Origin: an uncultured bacterium
GTDB lineage: Bacteria > Cloacimonadota > Cloacimonadia > Cloacimonadales > Cloacimonadaceae
Direction: 5' to 3'
Assembly: GCA_937924555.1 (NCBI GenBank)
Contig: CALDSN010000211.1
Location: forward strand, 1-20,569
DNA: 20,569 nt
The notes beneath the pieces are model-generated. The model saw only the letters and a list, made by a program, of their open reading frames with translations. It was not told where the DNA came from and ran no database searches. The translations under genes and the position numbers were made by a program. Positions 7,562 through 15,100 of this stretch are shown piece by piece (within the stretch, counting starts at the first letter, position 1; each line of letters starts with the position of its first letter).

Positions 7562-8746
7562 ATGGCAAAAGAGAAATTCGTACGTAACAAGCCGCACGTT
7601 AACGTGGGTACGATCGGTCATATCGACCATGGCAAGACTACTCTCACCGCAGCAATTACTTTGTATCTCAGTAAGAAGGGCGGCGCAAAATTCCGTTCAT
7701 TCGATAGTATCGATAACGCACCGGAAGAAAAAGCCCGCGGTATAACCATCGCCACAGCACACGTTGAATATGAAACGGAAAACCGTCACTATGCACACGT
7801 CGACTGCCCCGGTCACGCCGACTATATCAAGAATATGATAACCGGTGCTGCCCAGATGGACGGTGCAATCGTTGTGGTTAGTGCTTATGATGGTCCCATG
7901 CCTCAGACTCGCGAGCACATCCTGCTTGCCCGTCAAGTCGGCGTGCCTGCCATTGTTGTGTTCCTCAACAAGTGCGACCTGGTTGAAGACCCTGAACTGC
8001 TCGAGCTGGTGGAAATGGAAGTTCGCGAACTTCTTGACAAGTATGAGTTCCCCGGCGACGAAATCCCCGTGATCCGCGGTTCTGCCCTTAAGGCATTGAA
8101 TGGCGATCCAGAAGGTGAAGCCCAAATCCAAGCCCTCGTCGATGCAATCGACTCCTACATTCCGCTACCTGACCGCGCAACCGACAAGCCTTTCCTTATG
8201 CCCGTGGAAGATGTTTTCTCCATCCCCGGTCGTGGAACTGTGGCAACAGGTCGTGTGGAACGTGGCGTGATCAAGATTCAGGACAAGGTTGAGCGCGTTG
8301 GTATCCGTGAGACTGTTGAAACCACCTGTACCGGTGTGGAAATGTTCCGCAAGCTGCTGGATCAAGCCGAAGCCGGTGACAATGTTGGTTTGCTGCTTCG
8401 CGGCTTTGCCAAGACTGATGTGGAACGCGGTATGGTTCTTGCCAAACCGAAATCCATCACCCCTCACACCAAGTTCGTGGGTCAGACTTACGTTCTTACC
8501 AAAGATGAAGGCGGACGTCACAAACCGTTCCAAACCGGTTACCGTCCCCAGTTCTATTTCCGTACCACTGACGTTACCGGTAGCCTCACCCTTCCCGAAG
8601 GTGTGAAGATGGTTATGCCTGGTGATAACGTGGAGATCCAAGCTGAACTTATCACCCCCATCGCCATGGAACAGGGTCTGCGCTTTGCTATCCGCGAAGG
8701 TGGACACACCATCGGTAGTGGCGTGGTTTCCTCGGTTATTGAATAA
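7562..8746 (+). CDS. tuf: Translation elongation factor Tu
   Basis: EF-Tu is the GTPase that delivers aminoacyl-tRNA to the ribosomal A site. The 394-residue length is normal. All G-domain motifs are present: P-loop GHIDHGKTT at 19-27 (with Ile where many have Val, next to the hydrophobic gate), switch I RGITI at 60-63 with the Mg-binding Thr62, DCPGH at 81-85 with catalytic His85, NKCD at 136-139, and SAL at 174-176. The two beta-barrel domains follow and the C-terminus IREGGHTIGSGVV is typical. The ATG has a strong AGGAGG (7552-7557) five bases upstream. The 166-base leader after the last tRNA has no clear promoter, so co-transcription with the tRNAs is likely, as for E. coli tufB. Confidence 0.99.
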   Translation: MAKEKFVRNKPHVNVGTIGHIDHGKTTLTAAITLYLSKKGGAKFRSFDSIDNAPEEKARGITIATAHVEYETENRHYAHVDCPGHADYIKNMITGAAQMDGAIVVVSAYDGPMPQTREHILLARQVGVPAIVVFLNKCDLVEDPELLELVEMEVRELLDKYEFPGDEIPVIRGSALKALNGDPEGEAQIQALVDAIDSYIPLPDRATDKPFLMPVEDVFSIPGRGTVATGRVERGVIKIQDKVERVGIRETVETTCTGVEMFRKLLDQAEAGDNVGLLLRGFAKTDVERGMVLAKPKSITPHTKFVGQTYVLTKDEGGRHKPFQTGYRPQFYFRTTDVTGSLTLPEGVKMVMPGDNVEIQAELITPIAMEQGLRFAIREGGHTIGSGVVSSVIE

Positions 8747-8764
8747 TAAACGGAAGCCGGAACG

Positions 8765-8911
8765 ATGAGAGATATCATTATACTTGCCTGCGAAGATTGC
8801 AAGAATCGTAATTATACGACCACCCGCAACAAGCGCAAGCATCCGAACAGAATGGAGCTGAAGAAATTCTGCCCCACCTGCAGGAAACACACAAATCATA
8901 AACAGCGCTAA
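8765..8911 (+). CDS. rpmG: 50S ribosomal protein L33
   Basis: This 48-codon gene encodes the small L33 protein of the 50S subunit. Translation from the ATG gives MRDIIILACEDCKNRNYTTT, and the protein ends in KHTNHKQR. Two CxxC pairs (Cys9/Cys12 and Cys36/Cys39) form the zinc ribbon, so it is the zinc-binding (C+) form. The central YTTTRNKRKHPNRMELKKF stretch is diagnostic for the family. The ribosome binding site is weak (GGAA at 8758-8761). The gene starts 18 bases after tuf, and the tuf-rpmG-trpT-secE order is widely conserved in bacteria. Confidence 0.97.
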   Translation: MRDIIILACEDCKNRNYTTTRNKRKHPNRMELKKFCPTCRKHTNHKQR

Positions 8912-8931
8912 GCGCTAAAGATATGTTGCGC

Positions 8932-9007
8932 AGGACAGTAGTTCAACTGGTAGAGCACCGGTCTCCAAAACCGGGTGTTGCGGGTTCGATTCCTGCCTGT
9001 CCTGCCA
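8932..9007 (+). tRNA. tRNA-Trp (anticodon CCA)
   Basis: The acceptor stem AGGACAG (8932-8938) pairs with CTGTCCT (8997-9003), followed by discriminator G and an encoded CCA. The anticodon loop TCTCCAAAA contains CCA, which reads UGG only, consistent with TGA being used as stop in this window. The T arm GCGGGTTCGATTCCTGC is intact. It lies between rpmG and secE, a position conserved in many phyla. Confidence 0.97.
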
Positions 9008-9020
9008 CAATCTTTTACAC

Positions 9021-9055
9021 CCGAGCATCGGAGAAAGGCGGTATGCCTTTTTCCG
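9021..9055 (+). terminator. Hairpin between tRNA-Trp and secE (attenuator-like)
   Basis: CGGAGAAAGGC (9029-9039) pairs with GCCTTTTTCCG (9045-9055) to give an 11-bp stem with one G-U pair around a 5-base loop. The five-T run lies in the 3' arm, so a shorter AAAGGC/GCCTTT hairpin followed by T residues could act as an intrinsic terminator. A small competing stem CCGA (9021-9024) with TCGG (9028-9031) overlaps the 5' arm, which could in principle weaken the terminator. It may instead be a processing site that separates the tRNA from the secE message. Confidence 0.45.
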
Positions 9056-9081
9056 CAATAATGTAAATTGGAAACAAAGAA

Positions 9082-9267
9082 ATGAAGTTCGAGAAGATTA
9101 GTCGTTTTTTCCGCGACGTACGCTCCGAGATGAAATGCGTAACATGGCCTAACAAGGCTGACTTAAAAGAGGGCACCATCGTTGTGGTGGTAATGTCCAC
9201 TATTGTTGCCATATTTTTGTCAATGATCGATTTTGGTTTTAGCAAAATCATCGAATTAGTATTCTAA
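9082..9267 (+). CDS. secE: Protein translocase subunit SecE
   Basis: SecE is the essential small subunit that clamps SecY in the inner-membrane translocon. This is the minimal 61-residue, single-span form. The amphipathic cytoplasmic helix with RFFRDVRSEMKCVTWP (residues 8-23) is the family signature, followed by one membrane segment at about 31-53. E. coli SecE, by contrast, has two extra N-terminal spans. The ribosome binding site is modest (GGAAA at 9070-9074). nusG follows after 18 bases, the near-universal secE-nusG pair. Confidence 0.98.
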   Translation: MKFEKISRFFRDVRSEMKCVTWPNKADLKEGTIVVVVMSTIVAIFLSMIDFGFSKIIELVF

Positions 9268-9285
9268 GAGGATAGGAAGCATAGG

Positions 9286-9828
9286 ATGAAATGGTATGTA
9301 ATTCATACCTATTCAGGTCATGAGAACAAAGTGAAGACCGCCATCGAAAAGGGTCTTGTCGGAACTTCTTTGGAAAAAGAGGTAGGCAGACTTCTTGTTC
9401 CTGTACGCAAATCTTTTATCATTAGAGAGGGCAAAAAGATAGAGCGGGAAAAAAAGCTTTTCACTTCCTATGTTATCATGGAAGCCGAGATGAGTTCAGA
9501 ATTAAAGAGCTACGTGCTCGGCATTGCCGGAGTTACCAGTTTTTTAGGAATTGGTAAAGACCATAAAGATCCGGTCGCTCTGTCCCAGGAAGAAGTAGAC
9601 AGGCTGCTTGGGATATCTGATCCTGATAGAGACATCAAGACATTCTCCTTCATGCCAGGAGACATGGTTAAGGTTACCGCAGGTCCTTTTTCAGATTTTG
9701 AGGGTTTGGTGCAAAAGTCCACCGAAGACGGCAACAAACTTGTAATAGACGTTACAGTCTTCGGACGCAGAACACCTGTGGAACTAAATGCCAATCAGGT
9801 AGAACTGATCAAGAAAATTAGTCAATAA
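9286..9828 (+). CDS. nusG: Transcription termination/antitermination protein NusG
   Basis: NusG binds the RNA polymerase clamp, modulates pausing, and links polymerase to Rho or to ribosomal protein S10. The 180-residue length is normal. The N-terminal NGN domain begins MKWYVIHTYSGHENKVK, the standard signature. The C-terminal KOW domain lies at about 124-152 (MPGDMVKVTAGPF, then FEGLV). The usual FPGYVLV segment in the NGN domain is replaced by LFTSYVIME, a mild departure. It lies directly between secE and rplK with a 16-base gap to rplK. Confidence 0.98.
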   Translation: MKWYVIHTYSGHENKVKTAIEKGLVGTSLEKEVGRLLVPVRKSFIIREGKKIEREKKLFTSYVIMEAEMSSELKSYVLGIAGVTSFLGIGKDHKDPVALSQEEVDRLLGISDPDRDIKTFSFMPGDMVKVTAGPFSDFEGLVQKSTEDGNKLVIDVTVFGRRTPVELNANQVELIKKISQ

Positions 9829-9844
9829 GATAGAGGTAATAAAA

Positions 9845-10276
9845 ATGGCAAAACCTAAAGATGCCGTAGCAACCATTAAACTGCAACTTCCCGCAGGAAA
9901 AGCAACTCCTGCCCCGCCCGTTGGACCTGCACTAGGTCAAGCTGGTGTGAATATTCCCGAATTTTGCCGTCAGTTTAACGAAAAGACCGCAGATCAGCCC
10001 GGGATGGTTTTCCCGGTATTGATATATGTTACTAAGAACAAGTCTTTTACTTTTGAGATTAAGACACCTCCAGCAGCAGTATTAATTAAGAAGGAAGCAG
10101 GCCTTGCGAAGGGCAGTGCTGTTCCTAATAAGACTAAGGTTGGAAAAGTAAACAGCGCTCAGCTTAAGACCATTGCTGAGCTTAAGATACAAGACATGAA
10201 TTGCCATTCCCTTGAATCCGCTATGAGTATGATCGCTGGAACTGCAAGAAGCATGGGCGTTACAGTAGAAGACTGA
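9845..10276 (+). CDS. rplK: 50S ribosomal protein L11
   Basis: L11 forms the base of the stalk together with the GTPase-associated region of 23S rRNA. The 143 residues are close to the usual 141. The N-terminal LPAGKATPAPPVGPALGQ with its proline-rich bend is diagnostic, including the prolines that line the thiostrepton-binding cleft. The C-terminal rRNA-binding domain ends in TARSMGV, as expected. The start has GAGGT seven bases upstream. rplA follows after 39 bases. Confidence 0.99.
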   Translation: MAKPKDAVATIKLQLPAGKATPAPPVGPALGQAGVNIPEFCRQFNEKTADQPGMVFPVLIYVTKNKSFTFEIKTPPAAVLIKKEAGLAKGSAVPNKTKVGKVNSAQLKTIAELKIQDMNCHSLESAMSMIAGTARSMGVTVED

Positions 10277-10315
10277 TGCTTCCAATGCAGGAGATAGTAT
10301 TCATAAGGAGAGTCA

Positions 10316-11020
10316 ATGAAACATAGTAAAAGGTACAATGTTGCCTACACGATGTTCGATCGCCAAAAGAGATTTGAGCTTTCTGAGGCATTGAAGCTTG
10401 TGAAGTCGTTACCGGCTTCTAAGTTCGATGAAACAGTGGAAGTTCATTTCAATCTTGGCGTAGATCCTCGTAAAGCCGATCAGCAGATTAGAAACTCACT
10501 CGTGTTACCTCACGGAACAGGTAAGGTGATGCGTGTGTTAGTATTTGCTGAAGGTGATAAGGCAGATGAAGCCAAACAAGCAGGTGCTGATTATGTAGGC
10601 GTGGATGACATGATGGACAAGATTTCAGGCGGATGGTTTGATTTCGACGTTGTGATCTCCACCCCCAATTTAATGGGACGTATCGGCAAACTGGGACGCG
10701 TGTTAGGCCCAAGAGGGCTTATGCCAAACCCCAAGGTGGGAACTGTTACCATGGACGTTGCAAAAGCAGTGGAAGAAGCCAAAGGCGGAAAGGTTACTTA
10801 TCGCGTAGATAAGTTTGCCAATCTGCATATCCCGGCTGGTAAACTTAGCTTCGAAGAGGACAAGCTTCGGGAGAATATTAAGGCCATACTTGCTGCAGTT
10901 ATCAAAGAACGTCCTGCCACTTTAAAGGGTGTATTTATTCGTAGCATAACCCTATGCACAACGATGGGTCCCGGCATCAAAATTCAGGTCGCTAGCGCAA
11001 CCTTGGAAGCAAAGAGCTAA
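10316..11020 (+). CDS. rplA: 50S ribosomal protein L1
   Basis: L1 forms the mobile L1 stalk that guides deacylated tRNA out of the E site, and in many bacteria also represses its own operon by binding the message. Length 234 is typical. The signature GKLGRVLGPRGLMPNPKVG lies near residues 122-140. The ATG follows AAGGAG at a normal distance. No clear L1-binding mimic of the 23S site was recognised in the rplK or rplA leaders, so autoregulation cannot be judged from sequence alone. Confidence 0.99.
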   Translation: MKHSKRYNVAYTMFDRQKRFELSEALKLVKSLPASKFDETVEVHFNLGVDPRKADQQIRNSLVLPHGTGKVMRVLVFAEGDKADEAKQAGADYVGVDDMMDKISGGWFDFDVVISTPNLMGRIGKLGRVLGPRGLMPNPKVGTVTMDVAKAVEEAKGGKVTYRVDKFANLHIPAGKLSFEEDKLRENIKAILAAVIKERPATLKGVFIRSITLCTTMGPGIKIQVASATLEAKS

Positions 11021-11032
11021 GGGAGTATAAGC

Positions 11033-11569
11033 ATGGTTCAAAATGTTAAGTATGACATAGTAAAAGACTTGACAGCAAGATTAAGTGGCGCAAAAGCGAT
11101 TGTACTGGTGGATTATAAGGGAATAAACATCGAACAAGTGAATCAATTGCGCAACAGATTCAGAGCTAATCAAGTGGACTACTTTGTCCAGAAGAATACC
11201 CTGATCAAGATCGCACTGAACGATCTGGGTATTACCGAATTGGATTCTCATTTGCAGGGTCCTACCGCCGTGGCAGTATGTAAACTTGATGAAGTTTCCC
11301 CTGCACGCGAACTTATTAAATTCCTGAAAGAAGTGATGGAAGACAAGCAGTTCCCTGGTTTCAAAACCGGGTACATAGCCGGGCATATATTCAGTGCCTC
11401 CGAGCTCACTGCGTTAGCCAAACTTCCTTCCCGCGAAGAACTTCTTGCGAAAGTATTGTGCGGCATGAAAGCTCCGATATCCAATTTCGTAAGTGTCAAC
11501 CAAGGAATCATTCGCAAATTCGTGTATGCGCTTGATGCCATAGTAAAAAAACAAGCTGAAGCCAGCTAA
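11033..11569 (+). CDS. rplJ: 50S ribosomal protein L10
   Basis: L10 (P0) anchors the L7/L12 dimers to the stalk base. The 178-residue protein begins with the usual N-terminal domain (VLVDYKGI, then LRNRFRANQVDYFVQKN) and has a C-terminal helix for L7/L12 binding. It starts only 12 bases after rplA, with GGGAG overlapping the rplA stop region. The 12-base gap leaves no room for the long structured leader that binds L10-L12 in E. coli; any such site would lie within rplA. Confidence 0.98.
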   Translation: MVQNVKYDIVKDLTARLSGAKAIVLVDYKGINIEQVNQLRNRFRANQVDYFVQKNTLIKIALNDLGITELDSHLQGPTAVAVCKLDEVSPARELIKFLKEVMEDKQFPGFKTGYIAGHIFSASELTALAKLPSREELLAKVLCGMKAPISNFVSVNQGIIRKFVYALDAIVKKQAEAS

Positions 11570-11599
11570 TAAATTATTCATATATCCGATGGAGGAATA

Positions 11600-11983
11600 A
11601 TGTCCGATAAAAAGCAACAAGTAATTGACCTGATTAAAGAGATGAGCGTTCTTGATCTCTCTGAATTAGTCAAAGAAATGGAAGAAATATTTGGCGTTTC
11701 TGCTGCCGCTCCCGTAGCAGCCTTTGCCATGCCTGCCGGTGGTGCTGCCGATGCTGGTGCCAAGGAAGAACAAACTGAGTTTGACGTAATCCTTGCCAAT
11801 GCCGGTGACAAGAAAATTAACGTAATCAAAGTCGTCCGCGAAATCACCAAACTTGGTTTGAAAGAAGCCAAAGATCTCGTCGATGGCGCACCTAAGCTTG
11901 TATCCGAAAAGGTATCAAAAGAAGAAGCTGATTCAGTTAAGAAAAAACTTGAAGAAGCCGGTGCAACTGTCGAAGTCAAGTAA
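11600..11983 (+). CDS. rplL: 50S ribosomal protein L7/L12
   Basis: L7/L12 is the multicopy stalk protein that recruits and stimulates translational GTPases such as EF-Tu and EF-G. The 127-residue protein has the N-terminal dimerisation helices, an Ala/Gly-rich hinge at about 34-53 (SAAAPVAAFAMPAGG), and the C-terminal domain with KINVIKVVREITKLGLKEAK and LVDGAPK. A strong GGAGGA precedes the ATG, as expected for the most abundant ribosomal protein. A long hairpin follows 20 bases after the stop. Confidence 0.99.
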   Translation: MSDKKQQVIDLIKEMSVLDLSELVKEMEEIFGVSAAAPVAAFAMPAGGAADAGAKEEQTEFDVILANAGDKKINVIKVVREITKLGLKEAKDLVDGAPKLVSEKVSKEEADSVKKKLEEAGATVEVK

Positions 11984-12003
11984 AGACTTCTCAGTAAGAT
12001 ATA

Positions 12004-12039
12004 GGTCCAGAAAAAGTCCCACGGGACTTTTTTTGGACT
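12004..12039 (+). terminator. Long hairpin between rplL and rpoB (attenuator or RNase III site)
   Basis: The segment from GGTCCAG (12004-12010) through AAAAAGTCCC, a tiny turn and GGGACTTTTTTT to GGACT (12035-12039) folds into an uninterrupted stem of about 16 bp with G-U pairs only at 12004/12039 and 12010/12033. Seven T residues (12028-12034) follow the GC core, so it can act as an intrinsic terminator on the plus strand; the minus strand has a run of five T. It lies where E. coli has the rplL-rpoB attenuator and an RNase III cleavage site, so partial termination or processing that lowers rpoBC relative to rplJL is a fair inference. Confidence 0.75.
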
Positions 12040-12130
12040 AATTATAGTTTATCAGGACCTAATCCAGTATACATGTTAGAGCCAGTTGTTTACCTTCTTA
12101 TAGTTGTGGCGCAGAAAGCGTGAGAGAACA

Positions 12131-12136
12131 TATAAT
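12131..12136 (+). promoter_or_regulatory. Candidate -10 element before rpoB
   Basis: A perfect TATAAT sits 51 bases before the rpoB start codon, after the rplL hairpin. The nearest -35-like hexamer, TTGTGG at 12104-12109, is 21 bases away, which is too far for a standard sigma-70 promoter. The region 12040-12187 is otherwise AT-rich and unstructured. A weak separate rpoBC promoter is possible but not established. Confidence 0.3.
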
Positions 12137-12174
12137 TAACCAAAGAACCATGATGTTGGTGTTAAAATACCGCA

Positions 12175-12182
12175 AAGGAGAG
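12175..12182 (+). promoter_or_regulatory. Ribosome binding site fixing the TTG start of rpoB
   Basis: AAGGAGAG lies five bases before TTG at 12188. No in-frame ATG or GTG lies nearby that fits both this site and the conserved N-terminus (RKVKSYSRISGRF), so the rare UUG start is well supported. Confidence 0.85.
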
Positions 12183-12187
12183 AGCTT

Positions 12188-15100
12188 TTGAGAAAGGTCA
12201 AAAGTTATTCCCGAATATCCGGAAGATTCGCTGAGCTTGGTATCCCGGAAGTAGAAATACCCAATCTACTTGCAATGCAAGTTGATTCCTTCAATGACTT
12301 TTTACAGAAGGAAACGCATCCGCAACGCAGAGAGAAAAGAGGCTTGCAAGCTGTATTCGAATCCATCTTCCCCCTGGAAGATTCTAAGGGCAATTTTTTG
12401 CTTGAGTTCATCGAATATAACGTTTTACAAGAGAAGTACAGCATAGAAGAGTGCCGCGAAAGGAATCTGTCATATCAGGCTCCGCTAAAAGCCAAAATGA
12501 GGCTCAGCGTATATGAGTACAGAGAGACTGCAAACCCCGGTGAACGTGAAAGAGAATTGAAAGACGTTCTTGAGCAGGATGTATTCTTGGGCGAGATACC
12601 CTTGGTTACAGAACAGGGCACATTTGTCGTTAACGGAGCAGAGAGAGTTATCATATCCCAGCTTCAGCGCTCACCCGGAGTATTCTTTTCCGAAGAGAAG
12701 CATCCCAGCGGTAAGACTCTGTATTCCGCCAAGGTTATACCCTATAATGGTTCATGGCTGGAGTTTGATATTGACATTCATGATGTGATGTATGTACATA
12801 TCGACAAAAGAAGAAAGTTACCTGTTACTACTCTCTTACGAGCCATTGGTATATCCACCAATAACGATTTACGAAAAACTTTCTATAAGAGTGAGACACT
12901 CCCCTTAAAAGACGCAAAATTGCGCCACCTTTATGCTGACATCTACGAAGAAGGCAATCCCGAACCCATTGCGCAAGCTAATGAGCAGATCACTGAATCT
13001 TTATCTAAGTTCTTAGAAGACAGAAAGATTAGCACAGTAGATGTAATAGACTACAAATATGAGATTGCTCGTAAGGTGTTGGAGAATACTCTTTCAAAAG
13101 ACCCCACGATAAACGAAGAAGAAGCGTTAAAGAAAATATACAGCTTAATCAGACCTGGTGAAGATGCGCCGGTTGAAGCTGCCAAGCAGCTTGTTGACCG
13201 CATGTTCTTCAATGAGAAGCGATATAACTTGGGTGAGGTGGGAAGATATAAGATCAATAGCAGACTTGGTATAGATGTTGATCCCAGTGTTATGACCCTC
13301 ACAGTCCAAGATTTCGTGTATATCTTCAAAACTCTTATAAACATCTATCATGATGATGATGAAGTTGATGACATTGATAACCTAGCTAACCGGCGCGTAA
13401 GAACCGTGGGTGAATTGCTACAAGAGCAGTATGCCTCAGGTTTGGCTATGGTTGCGCGAATTATCCAAGAAAGAATGGCAATCTCCAATATCGATGAGAT
13501 TACCGTGCATGATCTTGTCAATAGTAACGCACTAATCTCTGTTGTGCAGTCATTCTTTTTAACTGGTCAACTTTCTCAGTTTATGGAACAGACCAATCCT
13601 CTTGCAGCCCTTAGGCACAAACGCGCCTTTTCCGCGTTGGGTCCCGGTGGATTAGCAAGGGATAGAGCCGGCTTCGAGGTTCGTGACGTTCACTCATCAC
13701 ACTATGGTAGAGTTTGCCCAATTGAGACTCCCGAAGGACCGAACATTGGTCTGATAGTGTCCCCTGCGATATACTCCCGCATAAACCACCTGGGATTTAT
13801 TGAAACTCCTTATAGAAAGGTTGTTGATGGTTACGTAACTGATGTTTACGAATACTTCGATGCAGCTCAGGAAGAGAAGTATATCATCGCCCAGTCTGAT
13901 GTGCACTTGGATGATAACCGTAAGATTACTGATGAGATCATTTTTGCCCGTGAGAAAGGAGATTTTGTTCAGGTTAGCCCGAAGCAAGTACAATACATGG
14001 ATGTTGCTCCCCAACAAATGGTCTCTGTATCAGCAGCTATGATCCCATTTTTGGAACATGACGATGCCAACCGTGCTCTAATGGGTTCAAACATGCAACG
14101 CCAGGCTGTGCCTTTGATCAATCCCCAAGCTCCTCTCGTAGGAACGGGTATGGAAAAGATTGCCGCAATGGATACCTCTTGTATCGCAGTTGCTCCATAC
14201 GACGGCATTGTAAGCAATGTTACTTCATCATACATAGAACTTAAGCCCACTAATGAAAGAGATGAAGCTTATTACCTAAGTGCAGGCAACAGAATCCATC
14301 TTAAGAAGTTTGTTCGCACCAACCAGGACACCTGTAGCAATCAAAGACCCGTTGTGCGTATAGGCGACACAGTTAAGAAGGGTCAGCCCATATCCGATGG
14401 AGCTTGTGTGGAAGATAATCGCCTTGCTCTCGGCACTAATATGTTAGTTGCTTTCATGCCTTGGTATGGATACAACTACGAAGATGCTATAATTCTCAGC
14501 GAAAAGGTCGCCCGTGAAGACACCCTTACTTCCATATACATTGAAGAAATGGAAGTTTTGGTACGCAATGTAAAGAATGGCAGAGAAGAGCTTGCTTATG
14601 ACATCCCGAATGTACCGGCCCAAGCCCTGCGCAACCTAGACAAGACAGGTATCATCCGTGTTGGTAGTGTAATACATGCCGGGGATGTGATAGTTGGTAA
14701 GGTCACTCCGAAGAGTATTGAGATCGACCCCTCTCCCGAAGAAAACTTGATGCGTGCCTTGTTTGGTGACAGAGCAGGAGATTTCACGAACAGCTCCCTT
14801 AAGGCAAAGCCAGGCATGGAAGGTGTGGTCATAGATGTAAAGGTCTTCAGCAGGCTGGAAGAAGGTAATGATCTTGATGAAGAGAACGATGATAAAATAC
14901 AGAAGCTAAAAGCTGAACTTGCTTTCCGACGTAAGAAGGTAGAGGAGTTCAAGGAAGAGAAGCTGTCTGCAATCCTTATTGGCCAGATTGCCAAGACCAT
15001 TTGGGATGAGAAGAGCAACACCCACTTTATAGCACCAGGAAAGAAGATTAGTAAGGAAGATCTCAAGCGTATAAACTTCAAGAAGCTTGATATGGATGTT

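Noticed and set aside
8165..8899. Minus-strand open frame of 244 codons over tuf and rpmG
   Set aside because: It is antisense to two certain genes. Strong codon bias in tuf removes stops on the other strand, so long shadow frames are expected.
8904..8916. AGCGCTAAGCGCT inverted repeat at the end of rpmG
   Set aside because: The six-base arms have a single base between them, so they cannot form a normal hairpin, and no U-tract follows.
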